Source of the DNA: Gordonia polyisoprenivorans NBRC 16320 = JCM 10675
GTDB taxonomy: Bacteria > Actinomycetota > Actinomycetes > Mycobacteriales > Mycobacteriaceae
NCBI RefSeq assembly: GCF_000241325.1
Contig: NZ_BAEI01000081.1
Location: forward strand, 1-64,000
DNA: 64,000 nt
Reading direction: 5' to 3'
Below, piece by piece: positions 52,364 through 60,634 of this stretch (positions are counted from its first letter, which is position 1; each line of letters starts with the position of its first letter). The position numbers and the translations under genes were made by a program. The notes under the pieces are model-generated. The model was not told the DNA's origin. It saw only the letters and a list, made by a program, of their open reading frames with translations, and searched no databases.

Positions 52364-54994
52364 ATGACAGACACGGAGCCCGGACGGATCGAGCAAATTG
52401 TTGAGCAACTTAGCGAGATCCGTAGTCGCTCAGTTTGGAAGGTCAAACGGTGGCAAGACTATGCCGATTTACTGGAGCTACTCGGACTATCTCTCGATGA
52501 TCGGCCAACGTCGGTGGTGGTCGCACAGCTTTTGTCAGAACGAATGGATGAACTTAAGGACAATAAGACAAAGAATGTAGCGAGACTCCTCTTTGGACTT
52601 GAGCCAACGGGCGCAAGAAACGGATATAAGGCAGCGAGTGAGGCCGCCAGGGAGTATCGATACCCAGGCCAGGGATATAGTCGGGCATTGGGTCAGCATT
52701 TAAAAAGAGAAAACAAAGAGATCATTCGTCAACTAGCAGTGCTACTCTTGACCCAAGACGCCAGCGTCGGGGAAGAGGGTATCCTAGTCGCTCGGACGGC
52801 CTATGAGAACGAAGTGCTCAACTGGCTAGCGGGAAACGCTACGACCCTGCTGGTGGCGGGCGACACAGGAAATGGAAAATCCACGTTAGCGAGGAAAGCG
52901 TTAGAGTCCAGGTCCATTGGAATTGGTTTCAAAGTTGTTCTATTAGAGTCGAGTTCGGCACTCTCCCTCATTCAATCCATCTCGGAATTTTCTGGAACTG
53001 GCGCTTCATCTATACAAGAAGCAAGTTCTCTACTCTTCGAATCAATTGGCGATGAACCGCGATACGTAGTCATACTGGATAACGCGTCTGACTGGTCGGC
53101 GGTTGAAGCTATTGTTTTCAGATCGACAAAGTGCCTAATCACCTCTGAATCTTTACTAGTACCCCGGGATGTTGAACACGATCTATTAAGAATAGATCCG
53201 ATGGATATCCCCCAATCAGTTGAGCTAATCCGAACATTTAGACAATCTGCGGAGACCGGAGACGCGGTAGTGTTCGCACAGCTCCTGGGCGGAAGACCCA
53301 GATTGATTAGTGATGTCCTCGGTATGTTCAATGAGGATGATCTATCTATGCGAGAATTAATCAACATTCTTCGCCCAGAGTCGGTCGATATAATTGCGCA
53401 GGCCGGCGATACGATGAGCGCTCGCGCCGTTCATACTCTCTATCGGCGATATATTGAGAGCCTAGAAGACGACAGTCCAGGAGCCGCCCTGTTATTGGGT
53501 GTGATTGCATGGATCGGAAATTCTAAAGTGCCTATGGCAACTGTCGAAAGCTTCTTCTTGGCGGCTCCAGGTCGATTCTCTATAGATCCCTTACTCGTAA
53601 GTAAGCCGCTAATTTCAGTATATCTGAAACGCCTTCAAAAGAGGTGTCTTGTGGATGTGAAAGAAGGGCTAGTTGAATCCCATTCGGTAACCCTGCGGAT
53701 AATTCGAGATTGCACGCCTGGGTATCGATTAAACTTCGAATACCTCACAGTCGAAAGGTACCTCAGGGCTGATCTGATTGACGACTTTCGGGACCCCGAT
53801 AGACACCACCTTTCGATTTCTGCAATAGAGTGGTTTTGGCCAATGGTTGTTATTCTAGTCCGAGGTAACCTTAAGGCGCTACAAGGTGAACTACTGAACG
53901 CTTTTGTAGCGTATGCTTACTCCGCCATGCTTCAAGTGGGCGACTTTATCAGCCTGGAGCCCCTTGTTCATAGGTTAACCTCTGAACAAGACAAACCGTG
54001 GTCTGCCTCAGCACTGAGTTCGATAGGGCAATTGGCATACGAGGCGGGTATAGTTGGTCGACAATTGCAAGGTGAGAGAATTCTCGCCCTTCTTGAATCA
54101 GATGAGCTGGAAAGTGACATCGTTAGAACTGAGGCTAGGATATTCCAGTACTTGCAGTCCGGGCTCCATCAGCATTCTAAAGCACACACCGGATTTGTCC
54201 AGGTCATTCATGAATTAGTAGAAAACGGATGGGACACCAATATGTCGATGGCTCTCGTTCGCGGTCTGGAATGGTTAGGCGAGGATGAGATCGCCATTCT
54301 CGTTTGCGAAGAAACATACAAAAGAAGAACGAACTTTGTCCAGCGCCTTTTTGTAATATCTTGCGCCATTCGTATCGCGACAAAGAACGGTATGGTCGAG
54401 ACGGTAGATTCTTGGTCAGATCGACTTTACTTGGAGTCACCGAAAGTCAAGACACAGATTGCCTTAGCGTACGTGGATGAATGCCGTGCTTGGATTTCAG
54501 TCTCCGAAGGTAACCTGGATGCTGCGATCGCCTGGTTCGGACTAACGGCAAACGGTTTCGAGTCAATCGGATTTCGCCGCCGTGCCGGACTACTTCGTCT
54601 TATGGGCTGGGGATTGCAAATGTCTGTTAACGAAAATTCCGGAAATGACCAGCAAGGCTTATACTGGATATCGGATGAAAGTCCTATTCTAGAACCTATC
54701 CGGTTGTTCTATGAAGGCATCTCCAGCGCATACAGAGGACTCAGGTTGGCAACCAATAACTACTACTCAGCGCAAGTGACGAAAGATGACCTGCCAAGCA
54801 TGGAGCAGCGACGGTTACAGTTAAAGATGAAGTTTCTACAGGTCTTTAACACTACTGCGGTTGTGAACGACAGCGACTTAATCGAGCTTGCAGAATTGCA
54901 CGCCAGCTGCCCCAACAAGCGAGATCCGGAGTATTGGCGTCGGCTGGTTGCGCTGATAGATAAGGGAAATTATCTGCATTTTTGGTTATACTAA
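52364..54994 (+). CDS. STAND-type NTPase with C-terminal helical repeats
   Basis: The 876-residue protein has a helical N-terminal domain (1-140), then an NTPase with Walker A GDTGNGKS (166-173), Walker B YVVILDN (234-240), a sensor strand CLITSES and the GxP motif GGRPRL (309-314) typical of STAND/NB-ARC ATPases. A winged-helix-like part and a long helical, TPR-like region (about 480-876) follow and would bind the trigger. No known effector domain is fused, so the output must come from a partner. GGAG precedes ATG 52364. Base composition is much less GC-rich than the neighbours, indicating transfer. It converges with an HNH-like gene pair 17 bases away. Confidence 0.8.
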   Translation: MTDTEPGRIEQIVEQLSEIRSRSVWKVKRWQDYADLLELLGLSLDDRPTSVVVAQLLSERMDELKDNKTKNVARLLFGLEPTGARNGYKAASEAAREYRYPGQGYSRALGQHLKRENKEIIRQLAVLLLTQDASVGEEGILVARTAYENEVLNWLAGNATTLLVAGDTGNGKSTLARKALESRSIGIGFKVVLLESSSALSLIQSISEFSGTGASSIQEASSLLFESIGDEPRYVVILDNASDWSAVEAIVFRSTKCLITSESLLVPRDVEHDLLRIDPMDIPQSVELIRTFRQSAETGDAVVFAQLLGGRPRLISDVLGMFNEDDLSMRELINILRPESVDIIAQAGDTMSARAVHTLYRRYIESLEDDSPGAALLLGVIAWIGNSKVPMATVESFFLAAPGRFSIDPLLVSKPLISVYLKRLQKRCLVDVKEGLVESHSVTLRIIRDCTPGYRLNFEYLTVERYLRADLIDDFRDPDRHHLSISAIEWFWPMVVILVRGNLKALQGELLNAFVAYAYSAMLQVGDFISLEPLVHRLTSEQDKPWSASALSSIGQLAYEAGIVGRQLQGERILALLESDELESDIVRTEARIFQYLQSGLHQHSKAHTGFVQVIHELVENGWDTNMSMALVRGLEWLGEDEIAILVCEETYKRRTNFVQRLFVISCAIRIATKNGMVETVDSWSDRLYLESPKVKTQIALAYVDECRAWISVSEGNLDAAIAWFGLTANGFESIGFRRRAGLLRLMGWGLQMSVNENSGNDQQGLYWISDESPILEPIRLFYEGISSAYRGLRLATNNYYSAQVTKDDLPSMEQRRLQLKMKFLQVFNTTAVVNDSDLIELAELHASCPNKRDPEYWRRLVALIDKGNYLHFWLY

Positions 54995-55010
54995 GACGAA
55001 ATTCGGAAAT

Positions 55011-55436
55011 TTAGCCTTGATAGTCGCCAAATAGCGACTGAAATTCGACAGAACTGAGCTTTTCTTGAGATACGAAGTCCTCGATGTGCTCTAGGCTGTC
55101 GAGGGCGTCGCCCCGGGTTAACGGATCTGACAACAAGTCGCGCCACAAATCGACTGCGTTGTCCACTGTGCCACTAAGATAAGGTAAGATCCCGATGACT
55201 TCGCGACGAATTTCTGCATCGTTTATGGTGTTGGCGATCTTGATTTGAGATGCAACTGCATCAGGTGAACTCGCGCAAATGACGAAGTATACGTGAGCTC
55301 TAAGCTCGTCAAGCAAGGTCATGCTGAGTCCGCGGTCTCGTTCAAGACCGCCAAAGATCTCGGCGATTCGTCGGGTAGAGCTCATAATTTGATTTGGAGG
55401 ACTGCGTTCAGATTCTTCTTTAAAAAACTCGGTCAT
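55011..55436 (-). CDS. Small helical protein of the STAND/HNH module
   Basis: The 141-residue acidic protein appears fully helical, with HEAT-like pairing in its middle (NAVDLWRDLLSDPLTRGDALDSLEHIEDF). There is no signal, metal or catalytic motif. It follows the HNH-like gene by 29 bases on the same strand, in equally AT-rich DNA. It could be an adaptor or an immunity-type inhibitor of the HNH-like protein; this is inference from position and size. No clear ribosome site precedes ATG 55436. Confidence 0.6.
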   Translation of the reverse strand: MTEFFKEESERSPPNQIMSSTRRIAEIFGGLERDRGLSMTLLDELRAHVYFVICASSPDAVASQIKIANTINDAEIRREVIGILPYLSGTVDNAVDLWRDLLSDPLTRGDALDSLEHIEDFVSQEKLSSVEFQSLFGDYQG

Positions 55437-55465
55437 ACATTTTTACAATAACCGATTTCAAGCTA

Positions 55466-56227
55466 TCATTCAACACTATTTTCAATATTTTCCTTGAGAG
55501 AGATTATTACTTCTCGGAAGTTGGTTCGTGCATATGGAGTCAAACTCTTGAAATCGAATGTGGATGGTCTGCCGTAGCGGTCGCTTAGGGGGAGTACCGC
55601 TCCAAGTAATTCCGCAGCTTGATCGAAGTACATCTGACGGAATCTCTGAGCATATCTACCGAAGGATAGAAATGAGGATATACATGCCTGGCCGAGCGGA
55701 ATAGCGGTGGCGGCCAGCCCGTAATCTCCACTCTCGGTCTGATCAAATCTAAAGAAGTTTGCCGGAACAGCTATCTCAAACTCTTTTGTCTGACCGAGGA
55801 ATCCTGATGTCAGTAGGTAGCTAGGCTGGCTGTCAGTTACAAGCTTTCGGAGCAGGTATCTTCCGCCAAGAAAAGTTCTTTGGTCACTCATTGCGATGAG
55901 GGCCGAAGTTTTTAGTGCCCACCTGACTAAGGCGGCTTGCTGGACTGCGGATAAAACTATGGAATGTCGGGTTTGGATCAGCGGAGCAACTTCTCTTGCT
56001 GGCCGATCAATGTCCGCCTCAACTATCGTCTTACACTTGCGGCAAAAGCCGCTAATGGACCTGTTGTGTCGTGTTCGGCTCGTTATCGACCCATCGCCCT
56101 GAATATGGTCGATAACGAAAGAGCCTGTTCCCAATCGCTCAGCGAAGGGTGGCGTAATAGGCAAACGCATATCTTGGTTTCTTCTCAGACGTCGGCCGCA
56201 AGCATTGCACCGTGAGTCATCGTTCAC
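55466..56227 (-). CDS. Cys4 HNH-endonuclease-like protein
   Basis: In this 253-residue protein residues 1-70 read CNAC (C7, C10), then VIDHIQGDG (D40-H41), RHN (54-55) and CRKC (C62, C65). This order (CxxC, DH, N, CxxC) is that of HNH nucleases whose finger is held by four cysteines. The final His of HNH is not obvious, so activity is uncertain. After it, QQAALVRWALKTSALI recalls a C-terminal domain found with HNH proteins of defence loci. It is the likely effector in the module with the STAND NTPase, although it runs convergent to it. The DNA is AT-rich. Confidence 0.6.
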   Translation of the reverse strand: MNDDSRCNACGRRLRRNQDMRLPITPPFAERLGTGSFVIDHIQGDGSITSRTRHNRSISGFCRKCKTIVEADIDRPAREVAPLIQTRHSIVLSAVQQAALVRWALKTSALIAMSDQRTFLGGRYLLRKLVTDSQPSYLLTSGFLGQTKEFEIAVPANFFRFDQTESGDYGLAATAIPLGQACISSFLSFGRYAQRFRQMYFDQAAELLGAVLPLSDRYGRPSTFDFKSLTPYARTNFREVIISLKENIENSVE

Positions 56228-56508
56228 TCGCTAGATATTACACAAGAGCTGCTTGGCGCGCCGGTCGCAGAGCGAATCCACGATATCTGCAGCCCAGACT
56301 TGCTTAGGAGCTTCCCGCAAGTTATTCGGTGCATTTCGTCGCGAAGTTGCGACATAATCGAAATTTGATCCGAGTCATCTGTTGACAGGGTGGATGCTTC
56401 CTATGGGAGGAGTCTCGGACTTGAAGCCATAGCTACGTATAAGTAGCATAGTGCTGTAACGCGAGAAGGGAGACGCTCATGGGCGGCGGCGAGTAGACAC
56501 CATCCTGA
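56228..56508. other. AT-richer intergenic region
   Basis: These 281 bases precede the HNH-like gene (minus) and lie past the stop of the membrane protein at 56509. They include TTGACA at 56392, a palindrome at 56432-56447 and a ribosome-site-like GAAGGGAG before a five-codon ATG frame at 56479. No gene can be supported. Confidence 0.4.
56432..56447. promoter_or_regulatory. Palindrome GCTAC-GTATAA-GTAGC
   Basis: The 16-base element shares GCTACnTATAAGT with a site at 58261-58273 between the Xre regulator and the acetyltransferase. It lies about 205 bases upstream of the HNH-like gene. It is a candidate binding site of that regulator. Confidence 0.4.
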
Positions 56509-57651
56509 TCAGGCTGCCTCGGAGCGTTCGTCGCTGCGGGGCAGTTCTTCTTGGAGCGTCCAGGTGAAGGCGAACCCACTGCGTGGCATCAGCCAGCCGC
56601 GGGCCTCCACCTCGATAACCTTGCCGGCGACCGCTTCCGGGCTGCGCGTGATCTGAGCTGGCTTGGCGGTGCCGACGGTGTCGCTGACCCGCATGTCTGC
56701 GATTGAGGTAGCGGTGTAGTCCATGGTGAGGCCCATATTTCGCCCTGGTTGCGGGAGTTCGAAGAACAGGCGGTGGCCCCACTGTGGGGTCACGGTTCTG
56801 AAGACCTGCCGTATGCGGACAGGTTCCCTGCTGGTGGCCGCTGCGGAGAGCCGAACGGTGTAGGTCTGGCCGGTCTTGCGCGTGCTGCGGGTGATTTGCT
56901 GCGGCGCACCATCGACTGTCAGCTCGAGTAGTTCGTAGCTCTCGCGGCTCGACGCGTCCATTCCAGGGCGAGGTTTCATGAACCATGGCGAGGTGGCGGG
57001 GACGTCGAGGAGCAGGTCGTTGTATTCGTCGCGGTCGGAGACGCATGCGAACCTCCGCACGCGCGCGGAGGGGACGGTGGTGTACTCCCATTCCACGACC
57101 ACATCGAACAGGGGAGTGCCTGCTGCACTCTGCTCTGATGCATCAGAGAGGCGGATTCGGACTTCGACGTCGTGCCACCGCTCCGCCGCGCGGATGGCCT
57201 GGTCGCGGATCTCGGAGTAGATCTCGCGGGCAAACTGCTCGTCACCGAGACGGAGGCTCATCGCGTTGGCGGCGATGTCATCAAGCAACTCGGGCGTGGC
57301 CACTCGCTTCAGATCATCCGGCTTGATCGCGAAGGCTTCAAGCACCGCGTCGCGGATCTCGGGAATCTGCTGGCGGTTCACTTCCGCATACTGGGCGACG
57401 GCCGACGCAGTTTGTGCCCGGCGAGCGCTGTAGTCCATGATGCTGCCGATCACGCCGGCCGCGAGGAACGTGCCGCCAACCTCGCCCAGTGCTGCGCCGT
57501 GGAGCCAGTTCCACAGTCCGAGGTCAACGCCGTTGATCGAACCGTCAATGATCGTGAGAACCCAACCAACGAGGGTGAACAAGACGGCAACCAGAATGGT
57601 TCTCGTTTTGAGGAGATCGGAAGCCAGTGATTGCGAGTCTTGTTGTGCCAT
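56509..57651 (-). CDS. Membrane-anchored protein of unknown function
   Basis: The 380-residue protein has two membrane segments near the N-terminus (ILVAVLFTLVGWVLTIIDGSI at 19-40 and FLAAGVIGSIMDYSA at 61-75), then a long cytosolic part with a helical linker and a beta-rich C-terminus from about 150. The pattern of two helices plus a large soluble domain recalls membrane-anchored effectors or sensors of phage-defence loci, but no catalytic motif is seen. ATG 57651 lies at a region rich in AT. Composition is back to GC-rich, so it may be of separate origin from the STAND module. Confidence 0.65.
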   Translation of the reverse strand: MAQQDSQSLASDLLKTRTILVAVLFTLVGWVLTIIDGSINGVDLGLWNWLHGAALGEVGGTFLAAGVIGSIMDYSARRAQTASAVAQYAEVNRQQIPEIRDAVLEAFAIKPDDLKRVATPELLDDIAANAMSLRLGDEQFAREIYSEIRDQAIRAAERWHDVEVRIRLSDASEQSAAGTPLFDVVVEWEYTTVPSARVRRFACVSDRDEYNDLLLDVPATSPWFMKPRPGMDASSRESYELLELTVDGAPQQITRSTRKTGQTYTVRLSAAATSREPVRIRQVFRTVTPQWGHRLFFELPQPGRNMGLTMDYTATSIADMRVSDTVGTAKPAQITRSPEAVAGKVIEVEARGWLMPRSGFAFTWTLQEELPRSDERSEAA

Positions 57652-57688
57652 TGCTTATGGCTATTGTAGCAAAACCGTAGGTCAACGC

Positions 57689-58219
57689 CTAGATGCAAGT
57701 TGACTGGCTGTCATCGGCAATGAGGGCATACAGAGCAACATTGCGGTAGACGCCCGCGTGTAGATATCGGCGACGGAGAGTCGCCTCATGCGTGAATCCG
57801 AGTTGAGTGAACAGACGCTGGGACGGGCCGTTGCCGTCGACGATCCAGGCCTCGAGCCGATGCAGCCCAAGATGGTCGAAGCCCCACTCGACCATGGCGA
57901 GCACCCCGCTCCGTCCGTGGCCGTGTGTGCGATCCTCCGGCGACCACACGCAGATACCCACTTGGGCCACGCGACTGCGCCAATCGATGGCGTGCAGTGA
58001 GCACTCGCCGACCAAACGCCCCTCATCGGTGCGCAGGACGAAGTTGTACTCGGTGGCCGGCGTTGGCCCCGAGGTCGCATCAATCTTGCGCTGGATTTCC
58101 GCCGGGCTCCGTGGCCGCCAGTAGGGCGGGCCGTGTTGGGCCAGTTCCTCCCAGTCGGAGCAGGCTTCGAGGATCGCCGGGATGTGGCTCTCCGAGAGGG
58201 CGCGCAGTGACACCGGCAT
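57689..58219 (-). CDS. GNAT acetyltransferase, RimJ/RimL-like
   Basis: The 176-residue protein has the GNAT acetyl-CoA motif (THGHGRSGVLAMVEWGFDHLGLHRLEA) and the C-terminal RLFTQLGFTHEATLRRRYL block typical of RimJ/RimL protein N-acetyltransferases. The substrate is unknown; some such enzymes detoxify antibiotics. It is divergent from the Xre regulator with 97 bases between, which contain the ACTTATAAGT palindrome, so it may be a regulatory target. Confidence 0.88.
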   Translation of the reverse strand: MPVSLRALSESHIPAILEACSDWEELAQHGPPYWRPRSPAEIQRKIDATSGPTPATEYNFVLRTDEGRLVGECSLHAIDWRSRVAQVGICVWSPEDRTHGHGRSGVLAMVEWGFDHLGLHRLEAWIVDGNGPSQRLFTQLGFTHEATLRRRYLHAGVYRNVALYALIADDSQSTCI

Positions 58220-58260
58220 GACCGTCTCCCGCTCCTCCCACAGCTGCTGGGAGCATCGAC

Positions 58261-58273
58261 GCTACTTATAAGT
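58261..58273. promoter_or_regulatory. Palindromic site between Xre regulator and acetyltransferase
   Basis: GCTACTTATAAGT contains the perfect palindrome ACTTATAAGT (58264-58273). It shares its core with the site at 56432-56447, differing at one base. It ends 43 bases before the regulator's start codon. Confidence 0.45.
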
Positions 58274-58316
58274 CTGTAGACCTTCAAGTAGCGGACCGGA
58301 AACGTAACTGCTCGTT

Positions 58317-58538
58317 ATGGAAGGCGAGCTGCAGAAGGTCGTGGGGCGCAATTTGCGCCAGTACCGGCTGGAACGTGGCTACAGCCAGGAGGACTTCGCC
58401 GACCGCATGGGCGTGCACCGCACCTACATGGGTAGCGTGGAGCGCGGCGAGCGGAACCTGTCGCTGCGGAGCGTCGAGAAGTTCGCAGAGTTCTTGGGTG
58501 TCGATCCGCTGGAGTTGCTTCAAGCCGCTGGACAATAA
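58317..58538 (+). CDS. Xre-family helix-turn-helix regulator
   Basis: The 73-residue protein is a single HTH_3 domain (NLRQYRLERGYSQEDFADRMGVHRTYMGSVERGERNLSLRSVEKFAEFLGV), as in controller proteins of restriction-modification systems and prophage repressors. There is no effector domain. No ribosome site is seen before ATG 58317, so the mRNA may be leaderless. It likely represses from sites like that at 58261-58273. Confidence 0.9.
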   Translation: MEGELQKVVGRNLRQYRLERGYSQEDFADRMGVHRTYMGSVERGERNLSLRSVEKFAEFLGVDPLELLQAAGQ

Positions 58539-58844
58539 CACGCGTGTGGTGTCCAGTTCACGGAATTAGCCGACCGCCCTTGCCTTTGCGGACTTGCGGA
58601 CTGATAAGACAAGAAGTCCGGTGGTCCACTGGTACAACGCCCGTCGGCTGATGCACCGTCTCGGTCGGATTCCACCGAGAAGCCGACGGGAACTACTACT
58701 CTCAACTTGTCGCCACACCGTGGTTGCACACCCGCCATCAGGCGACCTTGGAAACGAGCATGGAGCCATGCCGAAAGACCAGTTGCGGCTACATAACGAC
58801 GCAGTATCTCGCTCGCCTACGTCTCGAGGACCACCCGGCACAAG
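58539..58844. other. Intergenic region with decayed IS
   Basis: These 306 bases follow the Xre gene and precede the stop of the convergent secreted protein. They contain the IS3-type fragment at 58621-58758; nothing else is supported. Confidence 0.5.
58621..58758 (+). pseudogene. IS3-family transposase fragment
   Basis: The frame encodes VHWYNARRLMHRLGRIPP, the C-terminal block of IS3-group transposases (DDE Glu region, WYNxxRLH). The next part, NYYSQLVATP and further, continues in a frame shifted by one base near 58680. The start and catalytic core are absent, so this is a dead remnant of a deleted insertion sequence. It marks the region as a site of repeated insertion. Confidence 0.65.
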
Positions 58845-59255
58845 CTACGGGTTGACGTAGAAAGTGGCGACCGCAGGGGTGCTGACGTAGAGGTTGGGTT
58901 GTGGGTAGTACTCACCGGAGACGAGCAACTGTCCCGGGCCGGTACGGATGGTGGTGCGGCGGTGAGGGAAGTCGTAGATCGTGCCGCTCTTGCCATTGCT
59001 CAGGTTGCGCCAGTGCCAGCGATATCCGTAGCCAACTGGGTACGGATAGACCTGCCCGTGGCCGTAGAACACGCGCGGATTCGCCACACCGGCGCCACCG
59101 TGTCCCCACACAACACCGGGCACCTGCACAGTGATCGACGCTGACAGCTGCGGGTGCGGAGGAGGAGGCGCAGCCGATGCTGCAGGAGCAAGCGCCGCCG
59201 GGAATGACACAGCCAGCGTGAGCAGCACAACCCAGACAAGACGACGGATAGTCAT
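58845..59255 (-). CDS. Small secreted protein
   Basis: The 136-residue protein has a signal peptide (residues 1-28, ending PAASAAP). The mature part is Gly/Pro/Tyr/His-rich with beta strands (YPYPVGYGYRWHWRNLSNGKSG) and has no cysteines. It is not a family I recognise. The tail AVATFYVNP is hydrophobic. It is probably exported to the envelope. The start at 59255 gives a clean signal peptide. Confidence 0.75.
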   Translation of the reverse strand: MTIRRLVWVVLLTLAVSFPAALAPAASAAPPPPHPQLSASITVQVPGVVWGHGGAGVANPRVFYGHGQVYPYPVGYGYRWHWRNLSNGKSGTIYDFPHRRTTIRTGPGQLLVSGEYYPQPNLYVSTPAVATFYVNP

Positions 59256-59383
59256 CGCTCAAAGGTAATACACAGCTGAGCCGCACCCCCGACGTTCAAC
59301 TCCCTCCAGGACGCCCACTGACCGCCGGACGGTAGGTCCCAACGCGGGCGCCGGGACCTACCGTCTGTCGTGTCGCAGAACGT

Positions 59384-59704
59384 CTAGCCTGCGGTCGTGG
59401 CACTGTCCGGGCTAGGCGTCCACCGGTTACGGGTCCAGAAAGCGATGGCACCGAGTAACGGAACCACTGACACGACCAGCGCCCACACGACTCCTCGAGT
59501 TCGTCCCGTCGGCTCAGAGATGACCGACCACAACGCGATCGGCCACATCACCAGCCAGGTGGTGACAAGACCCGCACCCAACAGAAACACCACGATGTCT
59601 ATGCCGAGCCCTGTTGACAAGCCCACCCAGGTTGTAGGTGTTGTCGATCGCGCAATCGGCCAGGCCAGCCTTTGCGAGCGACCAAATAGCCACTCATACC
59701 TCAA
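59384..59704 (-). CDS. Small membrane protein
   Basis: The 106-residue protein has two hydrophobic segments (VGLSTGLGIDIVVFLLGAGL and VVWALVVSVVPLLGAIAFW) and ends FWTRNRWTPSP, a layout that recalls phospholipase-D-N-terminal-like small membrane proteins. The only in-frame start is TTG 59704 or a later GTG. It lies 128 bases from the secreted protein. Its role is unknown. Confidence 0.6.
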   Translation of the reverse strand: MRYEWLFGRSQRLAWPIARSTTPTTWVGLSTGLGIDIVVFLLGAGLVTTWLVMWPIALWSVISEPTGRTRGVVWALVVSVVPLLGAIAFWTRNRWTPSPDSATTAG

Positions 59705-60198
59705 CGATACTGGGCCTACGCAGCGGTTAACGCTGTTTTTCCCATACGATCTTTGACGCGGAGCCCCAGCTGAGGAGGGGACTTACCCCTCCACGCTCCA
59801 TCCCCGTGTATCCGACATTGTTTCCGCCGCCGGCCAGCATCCCCGAAGAGGCTGGTCGTGCCGTACTAAAACTCCTGACGCGTCCTACTCTGATCGGTCA
59901 CCGCGTCCGCGATCGGATAGTCATACTGACCAGCCTCGTAGCCGTAGAAAGCCCAGAAGGCGTAGATGGGCACCACTGACCGGATACAATCCCGTAGCGG
60001 GGTGCCAGTAGAAGGTTCACCACCTTGGAAGGTGGTGAACCGGCCCTTGCCCTCCTGTGCGACGATCTCGTCTGAAGTCGGGAACTTCAGGACGCGCGCC
60101 GTCAGAGACGCCGGGTTGGACCGTCCACCACACCGCTCCGCGGATTCGGTTTGCTCGACTTCTAGTCACGACGTCCAACGAAGGAGCCGTGTCCGTGG
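59705..60198. other. Gene-poor stretch with LGFP remnant
   Basis: Of these 494 bases, 59866-60110 hold a decayed LGFP-repeat fragment on the minus strand. The rest shows no intact gene; open frames on the plus strand have no conserved features. Confidence 0.5.
59866..60110 (-). pseudogene. LGFP-repeat protein fragment
   Basis: Read on the minus strand, the sequence gives LKFPTSDEIVAQEGKGRFTTF and then, after a shifted stretch of about 14 codons that should read like FYWHPATGLYPVSG, returns with YAFWAFYGYEAGQYDYPIAD and a TAG stop at 59868. This is the LGFP-repeat pattern (about 50 residues, with YP and D/E around). Two compensating frameshifts and the missing N-terminus show decay. It is related to the intact LGFP gene at 60635. 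Confidence 0.6.
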
Positions 60199-60591
60199 TC
60201 AGCTCGATCCTCTAGTAGGTAGCACTGCTAGGTAGGTGTCAACGCCGATACGGGTGGCATTGGCGCGCCAGGAGCCGGCATCGTCGAGGTTGAGATCGAG
60301 TTGGGTGATCCAGACGTCGAGCTGGTATTGCGCGATGAGGTCTCCTGTACCGAGTGGGATCAGGTAGATGCGCTCTGGTTCGCTGTCCCAGCGGATCGTC
60401 AGAATCGCACCGTTGGGGACTGGGGTGACTGAGATGTCATGCATATGCCGCCATGGTGATCTCGCTATTGCCCGGCCCGCGGACCAACCGGAGCCGGTGC
60501 TGGGTTCCGCCGAAGGTAGGTTGGCGGCAGCGATGATGTAGGCGGCGAGGTCAGCGGCTGCCTGCGCAATCTCGGCGTCGCGGTCAAACAT
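60199..60591 (-). CDS. Hypothetical protein
   Basis: The 130-residue protein starts at ATG 60591 and has an N-terminal helix (MFDRDAEIAQAAADLAAYIIAAANL) and a beta-rich second half (ISVTPVPNGAILTIRWDSEPERIYLIPLGTGDLIAQYQLDVWITQLD). There is no signal peptide. I do not recognise it. It lies between the LGFP fragment and the intact LGFP gene. Confidence 0.65.
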   Translation of the reverse strand: MFDRDAEIAQAAADLAAYIIAAANLPSAEPSTGSGWSAGRAIARSPWRHMHDISVTPVPNGAILTIRWDSEPERIYLIPLGTGDLIAQYQLDVWITQLDLNLDDAGSWRANATRIGVDTYLAVLPTRGSS

Positions 60592-60634
60592 GGTTCACTG
60601 CAAAGTACTGTTTATCCATGGGTCGCAATGTCCT

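Noticed and set aside
52053..52367. 104-codon + strand frame opposite the 74-residue protein
   Set aside because: It overlaps the STAND start and gives no recognisable protein; the minus frame has four-base coupling to its neighbour.
60014..60041. Perfect 13-bp inverted repeat GGTTCACCACCTT / AAGGTGGTGAACC
   Set aside because: It falls inside the decayed LGFP coding sequence, where it encodes the conserved FTTFQGGE part, so the symmetry is explained by codons rather than a regulatory site.
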